Below the pieces are notes generated by a model. It saw only the letters and a list, made by a program, of their open reading frames with translations, ran no database searches and was not told where the DNA came from. Positions 23,257 through 34,437 of a stretch of 64,000 nt of DNA are shown here, one piece after another (the stretch's first letter is position 1; every line of letters begins with the position of its first letter). The stretch comes from Streptomyces sp. G-G2 (GTDB lineage: Bacteria > Actinomycetota > Actinomycetes > Streptomycetales > Streptomycetaceae): NCBI RefSeq assembly GCF_030063135.1, contig NZ_JASISO010000008.1, forward strand, positions 124,001 through 188,000, written 5' to 3'. The position numbers and the translations under genes were made by a program.

Positions 23257-23363
23257 GTCTTCGAGCGTACGAGCGCCGGGCGCGTCCGGCCTGGCGAGCG
23301 CGTCCGGACGGGGCGCGGGGCGGCCCGGACGGACCGGGGTCCGGACCGGGGTCCGGACCGGGG

Positions 23364-24191
23364 TCACCAGCCGCCGGGGGCGGATATGGCCCGGGCGAGG
23401 ACCTCGTCCAGGGCGCGGGCGGTGCCCTCCACGTCGAGCTGGGAGTTGTCGATGATGGGCAGCCCGGAGCCGTACCACCCGGCCATCCGGCCGTGGATCC
23501 GGGCCACTTCCTCGTCGGAGAGGCGCCGGTTGCCGGAGCGGGCCGCGTTGCGCTCCAGGACGACCTCCAGCCCGGGCAGCAGCACCACGGGCAGCAGCCC
23601 GGGCCCCACGTGCCGCTTCCAGCCGCCCAGGCCCACCACGGGCCGGTCGGGGAAGACCGCGTCGTCGAGGATGCAGGAGATGCCGTTGGCCAGATAGTTG
23701 CGGGCGGCGAAGCCGCAGGTGCGGCGGGCGAGGCGGTACTGGGCCTCGGAGTGGTCGTTCCAGCCCGCCTGCGGGTCGGCGAAGCCGGAGCAGACCCATT
23801 CGCGGACGTCGTCCAGGCTGACGTGCGCGGTGGGCACCGGGCGGGAGCCCGCCCAGTGCCGGGCCACGGTGGTCTTGCCCGCACCCGCGGGCCCGATGAG
23901 CAGGACGGCCAGGGTGGCCGCGCCGGTGCCGGGCGCGGGCCGGGGCGCGGCCGCGGGCAGCGGGACGTGGCCGGTGGCGTCGGGTACGGGCGTCACCGGG
24001 GCCGTCGGGCGACCGCCGGGCGGTGGCACGTAGGCCGGTTGCGGCGGGCCTCCGTGCGGCAGCGGGACGGGCGGTCCCGCGGGCCGCGGCGGAGCGGGGC
24101 GGGCCTGCGGATGCGGCGGACCCGCGTGCTGCCGCGACGGACCGGCCGGATGCTGTCCCGGGCCGCCCCAGGCCCCCACTCCCTGCTGCAT
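23364..24191 (-). CDS. P-loop ATP-binding protein with Pro-rich N-terminus, kinase-like
   Basis: 275 residues. Residues 1-90 are a Pro/Gly/Ala/Gln-rich disordered leader. The folded part begins AATLAVLLIGPAGAGKTTVA, with a Walker A motif at residues 100-108, followed by SLDDVREWVCSG, DHSEAQYRLARR, a strand ISCILDDAVFPD, and LLPVVLLPGLEVVLERNAAR. This pattern resembles small AAA/zeta-toxin-like or nucleotide-kinase P-loop proteins, with the conserved Asp at ILDDAVF. Substrate unknown. It lies upstream of the M24 gene with a 107-base gap and downstream of aroQ, so it may belong to either transcript. Confidence 0.8.
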   Translation of the reverse strand: MQQGVGAWGGPGQHPAGPSRQHAGPPHPQARPAPPRPAGPPVPLPHGGPPQPAYVPPPGGRPTAPVTPVPDATGHVPLPAAAPRPAPGTGAATLAVLLIGPAGAGKTTVARHWAGSRPVPTAHVSLDDVREWVCSGFADPQAGWNDHSEAQYRLARRTCGFAARNYLANGISCILDDAVFPDRPVVGLGGWKRHVGPGLLPVVLLPGLEVVLERNAARSGNRRLSDEEVARIHGRMAGWYGSGLPIIDNSQLDVEGTARALDEVLARAISAPGGW

Positions 24192-24241
24192 CCGCTGCCA
24201 CTCCGTCTCGTTCAGGCGACGACTGATGCGAGAACGTTATC

Positions 24242-26284
<2,043 letters not shown>

Positions 26285-26288
<4 letters not shown>

Positions 26289-27469
26289 CGGATCTGCAGG
26301 TTGTCGAGGTACGAGCGGACGTTGCGCCGGGTCTCGTTCACCGAGTCGCCGCCGAACTTCTCGACGACGGCGTCGGCCAGCACCAGGGCGACCATCGCCT
26401 CGGCGACGATGCCCGCCGCGGGGACGGCGCACACGTCGGAGCGCTGGTGGTGGGCGACCGTCGCCTCGCCGGTGGCCACGTCGACGGTCGCGAGGGCGCG
26501 GGGCACCGTCGCGATCGGCTTCATGGCGGCCCGTACGCGCAGCAGCTCACCGGTCGTCAGACCGCCCTCGGTGCCGCCGGAGCGGCCGGAGGTGCGCCTG
26601 ATGCCCTCGGGGGTGGAGACGATCTCGTCGTGCGCCTGGGAGCCCGGGACGCGGGCCAGGCCGAAGCCGTCGCCGACCTCCACGCCCTTGATCGCCTGGA
26701 TGCCCATGAGGGCGGCGGCGAGCCGCGCGTCCAGGCGGCGGTCCCAGTGCACGTGGGAACCGAGGCCGACGGGGACGCCGTACGCCAGCACCTCGACGAC
26801 GCCGCCGAGGGTGTCGCCGTCCTTGTGGGCCTGGTCGATCTCGGCGACCATCGCCTTCGACGCGTCGGCGTCGAGGCAGCGCACCGGGTCGGCGTCGAGC
26901 TTGTCGACGTCCGCGGGGGTCGGGTAGACGCCGTACGGGGCCTTGGCGGAGGCCAGCTCCACCACGTGGGAGACGATCTCGATGCCCGCGGTCTCCTTGA
27001 TGAAGGACCGGGCGATGGCGCCGAGGGCGACGCGGGCGGCCGTCTCACGGGCGCTGGCGCGCTCCAGGATCGGGCGGGCCTCGTCGAAGCCGTACTTCTG
27101 CATGCCGGCGAGGTCGGCGTGGCCCGGGCGGGGGCGGGTCAGCGGGGCGTTGCGCCCGGAGCCCTCCAGCTCGGCCGGGTCGACCGGGTCGGCCGACATG
27201 ACCTTCTCCCACTTGGGCCACTCGGAGTTGCCCACCATGACCGCGACGGGGGAGCCGAGGGACAGACCGTGGCGGACACCGCCGAGGAAGGTCACCACGT
27301 CCTGCTCGAACTTCATCCGGGCGCCACGGCCATAGCCGAGCCTGCGGCGCGCCAGGTGGCCGGCCACCAGTTCGGTGGTGACCGGAACGCCGGCGGGAAG
27401 CCCCTCCAGCGTCGCTACCAGCGCCGGTCCGTGCGACTCCCCGGCGGTCAGCCAACGCAACCTGCTCAA
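26285..27469 (-). CDS. aroC: chorismate synthase
   Basis: Makes chorismate from EPSP with reduced FMN, the last common step of aromatic synthesis. 394 residues. It starts with the rare TTG at 27469 ([20 protein letters not shown]), supported by GAGGAG at five-base spacing. Conserved signatures are [46 protein letters not shown] and the C-terminal block with [20 protein letters not shown]. It is the first gene of the aroC-K-B-Q chain, 179 bases after aroE on the same strand. Confidence 0.98.
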
Positions 27470-27648
27470 CGATGCTCCTCATGCTCGCGCCTGGCACAGC
27501 TACGGCGCGACCGGGTGCGCTGCCCGGACCCGCCGACTTGATCCTCCCATGTCCGGGCCGAAGTCCCGGCCCCCGGTCCAGCTATCGGACGCCACTGTGG
27601 CAGGTCTCGGCGCCCGTCCAGGCGGATCCGGACCGGCCGGGCCCCGTC

Positions 27649-28473
27649 CTAGCGCGCGGCGAGGGCCCGTTCTCCGGCCGCGCGCATCGCGGCCAGCGGC
27701 CCCGGGGTGCGGCCCGTCATCTGTTCCACCTGGAGGACGGCCTGGTGGACGAGGAGGTCGAGGCCGCCGACCAGTTTCCCGCCGCGTCCGGTCCAGGCCG
27801 CGGCCAGCGCGGTGGGCCAGGGGTCGTACAGCACGTCGAAGAGGGTACCCGGCCGCTCGGGCACGGCCGCGGCGAGCGCGTCGGTGGCCCCGGCCGGGGT
27901 GGTCGCGATCACCAGCGGCGCGTGCAGCGCCTCGGCGGCAGCCGACCAGTCGGCCGTGCGGACGGGTACGCCGAGCCGCTCGCCCCACCGCCGCATCTCG
28001 TCCGCCCGCGCCGCGGAGCGCACGTACGCCGTGACCTCGCCGGAGCAGATGCGCGAGAGCGCGGCCAGCGCGGAGGAGGCGGTGGCCCCGGCGCCGAGGA
28101 CGGCGGCCGCCGGGACCTTCTCCACCCCGCGTTCGCGCAGGGCGGCGACGATCCCGGGGATGTCGGTGTTGTCGCCGACCCGGCGGCCGTCCCCGGTGAG
28201 GACGACCGTGTTGACCGCCTCGACGGAGGCGGCCGTCGCGCTGACCTCGTCGAGCAGCGGCATGACCGCCCGCTTGAGCGGCATGGTCAGCGACAGCCCG
28301 GCCCATTCGGCGCCGAGCCCCGCGACGAACCCCGGGAGCGCGGCCTCGTCGATCTCGAAGCGGTCGTACGACCAGTCGGCGAGGCCCAGCTCCTGGTAGG
28401 CGGCGCGGTGCAGCACCGGTGAGAGGGAGTGCTCGATGGGCGAACCCAGCACCGCGGCCCGTATCCGTGACAT
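27649..28473 (-). CDS. aroE: shikimate 5-dehydrogenase
   Basis: NADP-dependent reduction of 3-dehydroshikimate to shikimate. 274 residues. The substrate domain has GSPIEHSLSPVLHRAAY and the catalytic Lys in LTMPLKRAVMP. The Rossmann glycine motif is VLGAGATASSALAALS. With aroC-K-B-Q just downstream, only the DAHP synthase and EPSP synthase steps of the shikimate pathway are missing from this cluster. It starts six bases after the mltG stop, so it is probably co-transcribed with mltG. Confidence 0.96.
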   Translation of the reverse strand: MSRIRAAVLGSPIEHSLSPVLHRAAYQELGLADWSYDRFEIDEAALPGFVAGLGAEWAGLSLTMPLKRAVMPLLDEVSATAASVEAVNTVVLTGDGRRVGDNTDIPGIVAALRERGVEKVPAAAVLGAGATASSALAALSRICSGEVTAYVRSAARADEMRRWGERLGVPVRTADWSAAAEALHAPLVIATTPAGATDALAAAVPERPGTLFDVLYDPWPTALAAAWTGRGGKLVGGLDLLVHQAVLQVEQMTGRTPGPLAAMRAAGERALAAR

Positions 28474-28479
28474 GTCCCG

Positions 28480-30204
28480 CTACCCGCCGTTCTGCTGCTT
28501 CTTCTGCGCTTGTCGTTCGTTGAATTCCGCGACGAGCTTGTTGTGCTCGGCGAGGGTCTTGGTGAAGGTGGTCGTGTCCCCGTCGACCGAGACGAAGAAC
28601 ATCCACGCGTCCTTGTCCGGGTTCAGGACCGCCTTGAGGGCGTCGGAGCCGGGGTTGCTGATGGCCCCGGGCGGCAGGCCCCTGTTGCGGTAGGTGTTGT
28701 AGGGGTCCTCGATGGCCCGGGTCTCGGCGACGGAGACGTTGATGTTGCTCGTCCCCTTGATGTAGTTGATCGTCGAGTCGAACTCGAGCTTCTGGTTGGT
28801 GGCGGTGTTCGTCGGCTTGAGGCGGTTGTAGATGACGGCAGCCATCTTGCGGTAGTCCTCGTGGTTCTTGCCCTCGGCCTGGACCAGGCTCGCTACCGTG
28901 ATCAGCTCCAGGGGGGACTTGAGGCCGACTTCCCTGGCCTTGGCCTCGATGTTGAGCGCCGCGTACTTCTCCGTGGCGTTCTTGACCATCTTCTTGAGCA
29001 GGTCCTGCGGGGTGATCCCGGTGCTGAGGTCGTAGCGCGCCGGGTAGAGGAACCCTTCCAGCGGGTCCTTGAGCTTGAGTTCGCCGCCCTCGGCCCAGGC
29101 GGGCAGGCCGAGCGTCTTCAGCTCCCGCTTGGCCACCTCCTGGGTGGTGCCCTCCTGGAGCTTGAGCTTCTTGTCGATGGCTCCGTAGACCTGCTCGTTG
29201 CGCAGGCCCTCGGCGACGATGATGACGTTGAGCTTGGAGGGGTCGACCATCAGATCGACCACGGACTTGGCCGACATCTGCTTGCGCAGCGGGTAGAGAC
29301 CCGGCTGGATCCCGCCGCCCTTGGGGTTGTTCTGCGCGGCGTTCACGAACGCCTCGGCGCTGGCGACCACACCCGCCTTCTGCAGGATGGAGCCCATCCG
29401 GCCGAGGGTCGCGCCCTTGGGGATCTCGACGTCGATCGAGGTGGTTCCCTCGCCCGCGTAGTCGTCGGCCATGCCGAGTTTCGCCTTGACGTAGGAGAAC
29501 CCGTAGTAGCCGACGCCGCCGACCGCGCCCACGATGACCAGCGCGGCGATCAGGCAGGCCGAACCGGTGCGCTTCCTGCCCTTGGTCTTGCCGCCCTTGC
29601 CGCGACCCGCCCGGCGGCCCGACGACGGCTCGTCGCCGTCGTCACCGTCGGCCGCGAGGAGGGATTCGTCCTCGGCGTCCTGCGGTTCGGCGTTCTCGTC
29701 CTGCCACTCGGTGCCCGGTTCCGGGATGAGGTGGCGGCGGCCCGGGGGCTGCGGGGGCGGGTAGGCCTCGGCCGTGGCGTAGGGGTCCGGGGCCTCGCCC
29801 GGGTAGGCCACCGGCTGCTGGGCGTACGGGTCCACGCCGTAAGGCACGGCCTGCTGGCCCTGGCCGGTGTCCCAGTTCTGGGCGCCCTGGTCGGCGTACA
29901 CCGGCTGCTGGGGCTGGTGCGGGGCCTGGTGCTGGGCCTGGGGGTACTGCTGCTGCGGGTGCTGCTGGTGGTGCTGCGGCTGCTGCGGCTGCGGCTGCGG
30001 CTGCTGCTGCTGTTCGGGCGCGTACCCCTGGTACTGCTGCTGGGGGTACTGCTGGTACTGCGGCTCCTGCGGCTCCTGCGGATACTGCTGCTGGTCGGCA
30101 TAGGGCACCTGACCCTGCTGGGTCTGGTGCGCGTACCCGTCCCCGTACAGGGGGTCCTCGGGGTGCCACGGTTCGGGGCCAGAGCCCCGGCCATAATCAG
30201 TCAT
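28480..30204 (-). CDS. mltG: endolytic murein transglycosylase MltG with Gln-rich cytoplasmic tail
   Basis: Cleaves nascent glycan strands and so sets their length. 574 residues from the ATG at 30204 (MTDYGRGSGPEPWHPED), with AGGGGA upstream. Residues 25-155 are an extreme Gln/Pro/Tyr-rich low-complexity region (QQYPQ-type repeats); 175-212 are acidic then Lys/Arg-rich. A single membrane helix spans 215-238 (SACLIAALVIVGAVGGVGYY). The extracellular YceG/MltG domain carries the catalytic Glu444 in SLVQAEGKNHEDY and LPPGAISNPG. The Gln-rich tail is absent from E. coli MltG. ruvX is upstream with a 130-base gap. Confidence 0.95.
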   Translation of the reverse strand: MTDYGRGSGPEPWHPEDPLYGDGYAHQTQQGQVPYADQQQYPQEPQEPQYQQYPQQQYQGYAPEQQQQPQPQPQQPQHHQQHPQQQYPQAQHQAPHQPQQPVYADQGAQNWDTGQGQQAVPYGVDPYAQQPVAYPGEAPDPYATAEAYPPPQPPGRRHLIPEPGTEWQDENAEPQDAEDESLLAADGDDGDEPSSGRRAGRGKGGKTKGRKRTGSACLIAALVIVGAVGGVGYYGFSYVKAKLGMADDYAGEGTTSIDVEIPKGATLGRMGSILQKAGVVASAEAFVNAAQNNPKGGGIQPGLYPLRKQMSAKSVVDLMVDPSKLNVIIVAEGLRNEQVYGAIDKKLKLQEGTTQEVAKRELKTLGLPAWAEGGELKLKDPLEGFLYPARYDLSTGITPQDLLKKMVKNATEKYAALNIEAKAREVGLKSPLELITVASLVQAEGKNHEDYRKMAAVIYNRLKPTNTATNQKLEFDSTINYIKGTSNINVSVAETRAIEDPYNTYRNRGLPPGAISNPGSDALKAVLNPDKDAWMFFVSVDGDTTTFTKTLAEHNKLVAEFNERQAQKKQQNGG

Positions 30205-30334
30205 CGGTCCCCTAGAGCCGCGAGACGGAGGCAGCGGCTTGTTGGTGGGCCGCGGCACCCGGTTCCGCCTTTGAAGTGGTGGGAGACGGCTGTTCGAATG
30301 CCGCCACATCGCGCGGAACGTTACCGTATCGCGA

Positions 30335-30805
30335 TCAGACAACCACTTCGACGCACTCACCGGGCGGATTACCTGATACCCGTTCGGTCTCCAGAGCGTT
30401 CTGAAGGATGACCACAGCGGCCGCCTGGTCGATGACCGAACGGCCCTTCTTGGCGTTGCGCCCCGCCGCCCGCAGCCCCTGGGCCGCGGTGACCGTGGTC
30501 ATCCGCTCGTCCACGAGGCGGACCGTCACGGGTTTGATCCCCTTGGCGAGTTCCATGGCGAAGGCCCGGCACTTGGCCGCGGCGGGCCCCTCCCGCCCGC
30601 TGAGCGAGCGGGGGAGGCCGACCACGACTTCAAGGGGTTCGTACTCCGCTACGAGCTGGCGCAGCCGCTTGTGCGCGGCCGGGATGTCACGTCCCGGCAC
30701 GGTTTCGACCGGTGTGGCGAGCACCCCGTCGGGGTCGCACGAGGCGACCCCGATCCGGGCGTCACCGACGTCGATCGCGAGGCGTCGGCCACGGCGCAGC
30801 GTCAT
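30335..30805 (-). CDS. ruvX: YqgF/RuvX family RNase H-fold nuclease (pre-16S rRNA processing)
   Basis: A 156-residue RNase H-like protein. It has the first catalytic Asp in LAIDVGDARIGVASCD, the central VVGLPRSLSG, the second acidic site LVDERMTTVTA, and the third acidic position in SVIDQAAAVVIL. In E. coli this family matures the 5' end of 16S rRNA; a Holliday-junction role has also been proposed. It starts two bases after the alaS stop, a widespread alaS-ruvX pairing. Confidence 0.95.
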   Translation of the reverse strand: MTLRRGRRLAIDVGDARIGVASCDPDGVLATPVETVPGRDIPAAHKRLRQLVAEYEPLEVVVGLPRSLSGREGPAAAKCRAFAMELAKGIKPVTVRLVDERMTTVTAAQGLRAAGRNAKKGRSVIDQAAAVVILQNALETERVSGNPPGECVEVVV

Positions 30806-30807
30806 CG

Positions 30808-33492
30808 TCAGGCCGTCTCGCCGACGAGGCGCTCGACCGCGGCGACGGCGTCGCCGATGGCCGTCGGGTCCTGGCCGCCGCCCTGGGCGACGTCCGGCTT
30901 GCCGCCGCCACCGCCGCCGAGGGTCTTGGCGGCCGTACGCACCAGGTCACCGGCCTTGAGGCCGCGCTCGCGGGCGGCCTCGTTGGTGGCGATGACGGTG
31001 AGCGGGCGACCGCTCGCGACGGTGAAGAGGGCCACGACGACCGGCCGGTCGCCCTGCCCGGGAAGCTGACCGAGCCGGCCACGGACGTCGAGGACCAGCC
31101 TGCGCAGGTCGTCGGCGCCGGTGCCGTCCGGCACCTGGCCGGTGACCAGGGCGACGCCGCGGACGTCCTGGGCCCCGGCGGCGAGACCGGCGGCGGCCTG
31201 GAGCACCTTCTCGGCGCGGAACTTCTCGATCTCCTTCTCGGCGTCCTTCAGCTTGCCGAGCATGGAGGCGATTTTCTCCGGCAGCTCCTCGGGGCGGCCC
31301 TTGACCAGCTCCTGGAGCTGGGCGACGACCGTGTGCTCCCGGGCGAGGAAGTTGTAGGCGTCCACGCCGACGAGGGCCTCGACGCGGCGCACGCCGGAGC
31401 CGATGGAGGATTCGCCGAGCAGCTTGACCAGGCCGAGCTGGGCGGTGTTGCCCACGTGGGTGCCGCCGCACAGCTCCTTGGAGAAGTCGCCGATGGTGAC
31501 GACGCGCACGCGCTCGCCGTACTTCTCGCCGAACTCGGCGATGGCGCCCTGCTTCTTCGCCTCGTCGATGCTCATGACCTCGGCGGTGACGTCCAGCTCG
31601 CGCGAGAGCACGTCGTTGATCTTCTGCTCCACGTCGGTGAGCACGGCGCCGGGAACGGCGTTCGGCGAGCCGAAGTCGAAGCGGAAGCGGCCCGGGGAGT
31701 TCTCGGAACCGGCCTGGGCGGCCGTCGGGCCGAGGGCGTCGCGCAGCGCCTGGTGGGTCAGGTGGGTGGCCGAGTGCGCGCGGGCGATGGCCCGGCGGCG
31801 CTTGACGTCGATGACGGCGTAGGCGGAGGCGCCGACCGTCACCTCGCCGACCTGGACGACACCCTTGTGCACGTGCACGCCGGGGACCGGCTTCTGTACG
31901 TCGCGGATCTCGACGACCGCGCCGGAGTGCAGCTTGATCCGGCCCTGGTCGGCGAGCTGGCCGCCGCCCTCGGCATAGAAGGGGCTGCGGTCCAGGACGA
32001 TCTCGACCTCGTCGCCCTCGGAGGCGGCCGGGGAGGAGACGCCGTCGACGAGGAGGCCGACGATGGTGGACTCGTTCTCGGTGGTGGCGTAGCCGGTGAA
32101 CTCGGTCGCGCCCGAGGTGTCGGCCACCTCGCGGTAGGCGGACAGGTCGGCGTGACCGGTCTTCTTGGCGCGGGCGTCGGCCTTGGCCTTGTCGCGCTGC
32201 TCCTGCATCAGGCGGCGGAAGCCCGGCTCGTCCACCGAAAGGCCCTGCTCGGAGGCCATTTCGAGGGTGAGGTCGATCGGGAAGCCCCAGGTGTCGTGGA
32301 GCAGGAACGCCTTGTCGCCCGCGAGGACCGAGCCGCCCGCGGCCTTGGTCTCCGTGATGGCGCTGTCGAGGATGTTCGTGCCGCCCTTGAGGGCCTTGAG
32401 GAAGGCGGCCTCTTCGGCGAGAACGACGGTCTCGATCCGCTTGCGGTCGGTGACCAGCTCCGGGTACTGCAGGCCCATGGTGTCGACGACGACGCCGATG
32501 AGCTCCAGTGCGACGGGGCCCGTGGCGCCCATGAGGCGCATGTTGCGAATGGCGCGGCGCATGATGCGGCGCAGCACGTAGCCGCGGCCTTCGTTGCCGG
32601 GGGTGACCCCGTCGCCGATGAGCATGGCGGAGGTGCGGATGTGGTCGGCGACCACGCGCAGCGAGACGTCGGTGTCCTGCGCGGCGCCGTAGCGCACGCC
32701 GGTCAGCTCGGTGGCCTTGTCCATGACCACGCGCAGGGTGTCGGTCTCGTACATGTTCTGTACGCCCTGCAGGATCATCGCGAGGCGTTCGAGGCCGAGA
32801 CCGGTGTCGATGTTCTGCGACGGCAGGTCACCGAGGATCGGGAAGTCTTCCTTGCTCTCCCCGGCGCCCCGCTCGTACTGCATGAAGACCAGGTTCCAGA
32901 TCTCCACGTACCGCTCGTCGTTGACGGCGGGGCCGCCCTCGACACCGAACTCGGGGCCGCGGTCGTAGTTGATCTCGGAACACGGACCGCAGGGGCCCGG
33001 GACGCCCATGGACCAGAAGTTGTCCTTCTTGCCCAGGCGCTGGATGCGCTCGGCCGGTACGCCGATCTTCTCGCGCCAGATCCGCTCGGCCTCGTCGTCG
33101 TCGAGGTAGACGGTGATCCAGAGCTTCTCCGGCTCCAGGCCGAAGCCGCCGTCGGCGAGGGAGCCGGTGAGCAGCTCCCAGGCGTACGTGATGGCGCCTT
33201 CCTTGAAGTAGTCGCCGAAGGAGAAGTTGCCGCACATCTGGAAGAACGTGCCGTGGCGGGTGGTCTTGCCGACCTCTTCGATGTCCGGCGTACGCACGCA
33301 CTTCTGGACGCTGGTGAGCCTCGGCGCGGGCGGCTTGACCTCGCCCAGGAAGTACGGCTTGAACGGAACCATGCCCGCGGGCACCAGCAGCAGAGTCGGG
33401 TCGTCCGCGATGAGCGACGCCGAAGGGACAACGGTGTGACCGCGCTCCTCGAAGAAGCTCAGCCAGCGGCGGCGGATTTCAGCCGACTCCAT
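30808..33492 (-). CDS. alaS: alanyl-tRNA synthetase
   Basis: Charges tRNA-Ala. 894 residues with the full four-domain layout: class II catalytic core ([19 protein letters not shown], then [10 protein letters not shown] and PCGPCSEI), tRNA-recognition domain, editing domain with the zinc motif HSATHLTH (about residue 570) and CGGTH (about residue 670), and the C-terminal oligomerisation region ending in the Gly-rich [15 protein letters not shown] of the C-Ala domain. The ATG shares one base with the stop codon of the gene upstream (TGATG). Confidence 0.98.
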   Translation of the reverse strand: MESAEIRRRWLSFFEERGHTVVPSASLIADDPTLLLVPAGMVPFKPYFLGEVKPPAPRLTSVQKCVRTPDIEEVGKTTRHGTFFQMCGNFSFGDYFKEGAITYAWELLTGSLADGGFGLEPEKLWITVYLDDDEAERIWREKIGVPAERIQRLGKKDNFWSMGVPGPCGPCSEINYDRGPEFGVEGGPAVNDERYVEIWNLVFMQYERGAGESKEDFPILGDLPSQNIDTGLGLERLAMILQGVQNMYETDTLRVVMDKATELTGVRYGAAQDTDVSLRVVADHIRTSAMLIGDGVTPGNEGRGYVLRRIMRRAIRNMRLMGATGPVALELIGVVVDTMGLQYPELVTDRKRIETVVLAEEAAFLKALKGGTNILDSAITETKAAGGSVLAGDKAFLLHDTWGFPIDLTLEMASEQGLSVDEPGFRRLMQEQRDKAKADARAKKTGHADLSAYREVADTSGATEFTGYATTENESTIVGLLVDGVSSPAASEGDEVEIVLDRSPFYAEGGGQLADQGRIKLHSGAVVEIRDVQKPVPGVHVHKGVVQVGEVTVGASAYAVIDVKRRRAIARAHSATHLTHQALRDALGPTAAQAGSENSPGRFRFDFGSPNAVPGAVLTDVEQKINDVLSRELDVTAEVMSIDEAKKQGAIAEFGEKYGERVRVVTIGDFSKELCGGTHVGNTAQLGLVKLLGESSIGSGVRRVEALVGVDAYNFLAREHTVVAQLQELVKGRPEELPEKIASMLGKLKDAEKEIEKFRAEKVLQAAAGLAAGAQDVRGVALVTGQVPDGTGADDLRRLVLDVRGRLGQLPGQGDRPVVVALFTVASGRPLTVIATNEAARERGLKAGDLVRTAAKTLGGGGGGKPDVAQGGGQDPTAIGDAVAAVERLVGETA

Positions 33493-33845
33493 CAGTGGTC
33501 CTCATTCCGGTTGTACGAAAACTTCGTGGGGTGGTGGTTCTCGGCGCCCGGGTCGGTTCCGAGGGCGCGCAGCCGCCGCGGCCCGGAGAGGGCGGTGACG
33601 TTGTCGGGCCGGTCGGGGTCCTGGTGCAGACCCAGGGCGTCGTTCAGCTCGCCCTCGCGCTGCGTCATTCCCGCTTTGACGTCGAGGGCGAACCCCTTGA
33701 GCCGGTGGCCCGCCTCGAGCGCCTTGTCGGCGGCCTGGGCGGCGAGGCTCTCCGGGGTCAGCTGCTTGATCTTGCGGTTGACCTTGGTGGTGGCCCACAC
33801 GCCGGCGGCTGCGCCTGCGGTGAACCAGAAGGTACGGCGGAACAT
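33492..33845 (-). CDS. small membrane-anchored protein (DUF6167-like), function unknown
   Basis: 117 residues. An N-terminal hydrophobic segment (residues 3-20, [18 protein letters not shown]) is followed by a basic stretch, a helical middle ([28 protein letters not shown] in two pieces at about residues 32-60) and a hydrophilic C-terminus. It overlaps alaS by one base and follows the DUF948 gene after seven bases. The three-gene arrangement before alaS is typical of streptomycetes; the DUF number is from memory. No activity can be inferred. Confidence 0.8.
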   Translation of the reverse strand: MFRRTFWFTAGAAAGVWATTKVNRKIKQLTPESLAAQAADKALEAGHRLKGFALDVKAGMTQREGELNDALGLHQDPDRPDNVTALSGPRRLRALGTDPGAENHHPTKFSYNRNEDH

Positions 33846-33852
33846 CGCGGTC

Positions 33853-34302
33853 TCAGTCCTTCTGCTTCCGGCGCCGGGCCGCAGGCACGGTCCGCCCGAC
33901 GATCACGGTACGCCTGGGTGTCGGCCGGGGCGCGGCGTTCGCGGCGGCTCCCGCCGCGTCCTTGCGCCCGAGCGCCTTGCGCACTCCGTAGCCGAAGGCC
34001 GCGACCTTGACGAGCGGGCCGCCGAAGGCGGAGGCCACGGTGCTCGACAGCGCGGAGGCGTTGGAGGTGACTTCCTGGACGTCGCTGGCGATGGCGTCGA
34101 CCCGGTCGAGCTGGGTGCGCGCGGAGCGGACGGTCGTGGAGGCGTCCGCCAGCAACGGGACGGCCTGTTCGGTCACTTCGGCCACCAGCCTGGTGGTCGC
34201 CTTGAGCGTCTGGGCCAGCCGCGCCAGCGCGAGCGCGAGGAACGAGACCAGGATCGCCCAGAAGACGGCCACGAGGATCCCGGCCACCTCTGCACCGGAC
34301 AC
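33853..34302 (-). CDS. DUF948-like single-pass membrane protein
   Basis: 149 residues from the GTG at 34302 (MSGAEVAGILVAVFWAILVSF). A membrane helix covers about residues 5-28. A long amphipathic coiled region follows (ATTRLVAEVTEQAVPLLADA and TVRSARTQLDRVDAIASDV), the arrangement found in DUF948 proteins. A basic C-terminal tail (PRPTPRRTVIVGRTV, RRRKQKD) completes it. The family is common next to alaS in Gram-positives and its role is unknown; it may act in membrane or envelope organisation. It reads divergently from the STAND gene. Confidence 0.82.
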   Translation of the reverse strand: MSGAEVAGILVAVFWAILVSFLALALARLAQTLKATTRLVAEVTEQAVPLLADASTTVRSARTQLDRVDAIASDVQEVTSNASALSSTVASAFGGPLVKVAAFGYGVRKALGRKDAAGAAANAAPRPTPRRTVIVGRTVPAARRRKQKD

Positions 34303-34437
34303 TTTGCACCGCTCTCTGCGTGTTGAAAACTCGTCCCCCGACCCTATCGCGCCGGAGATCCGCGGCCCTACCCGAATTCCGTGGTTCCCGGGAGCGCCTT
34401 GTACGCAGCGCGTCCGGACCAGTACCCTCCGTGTCCC

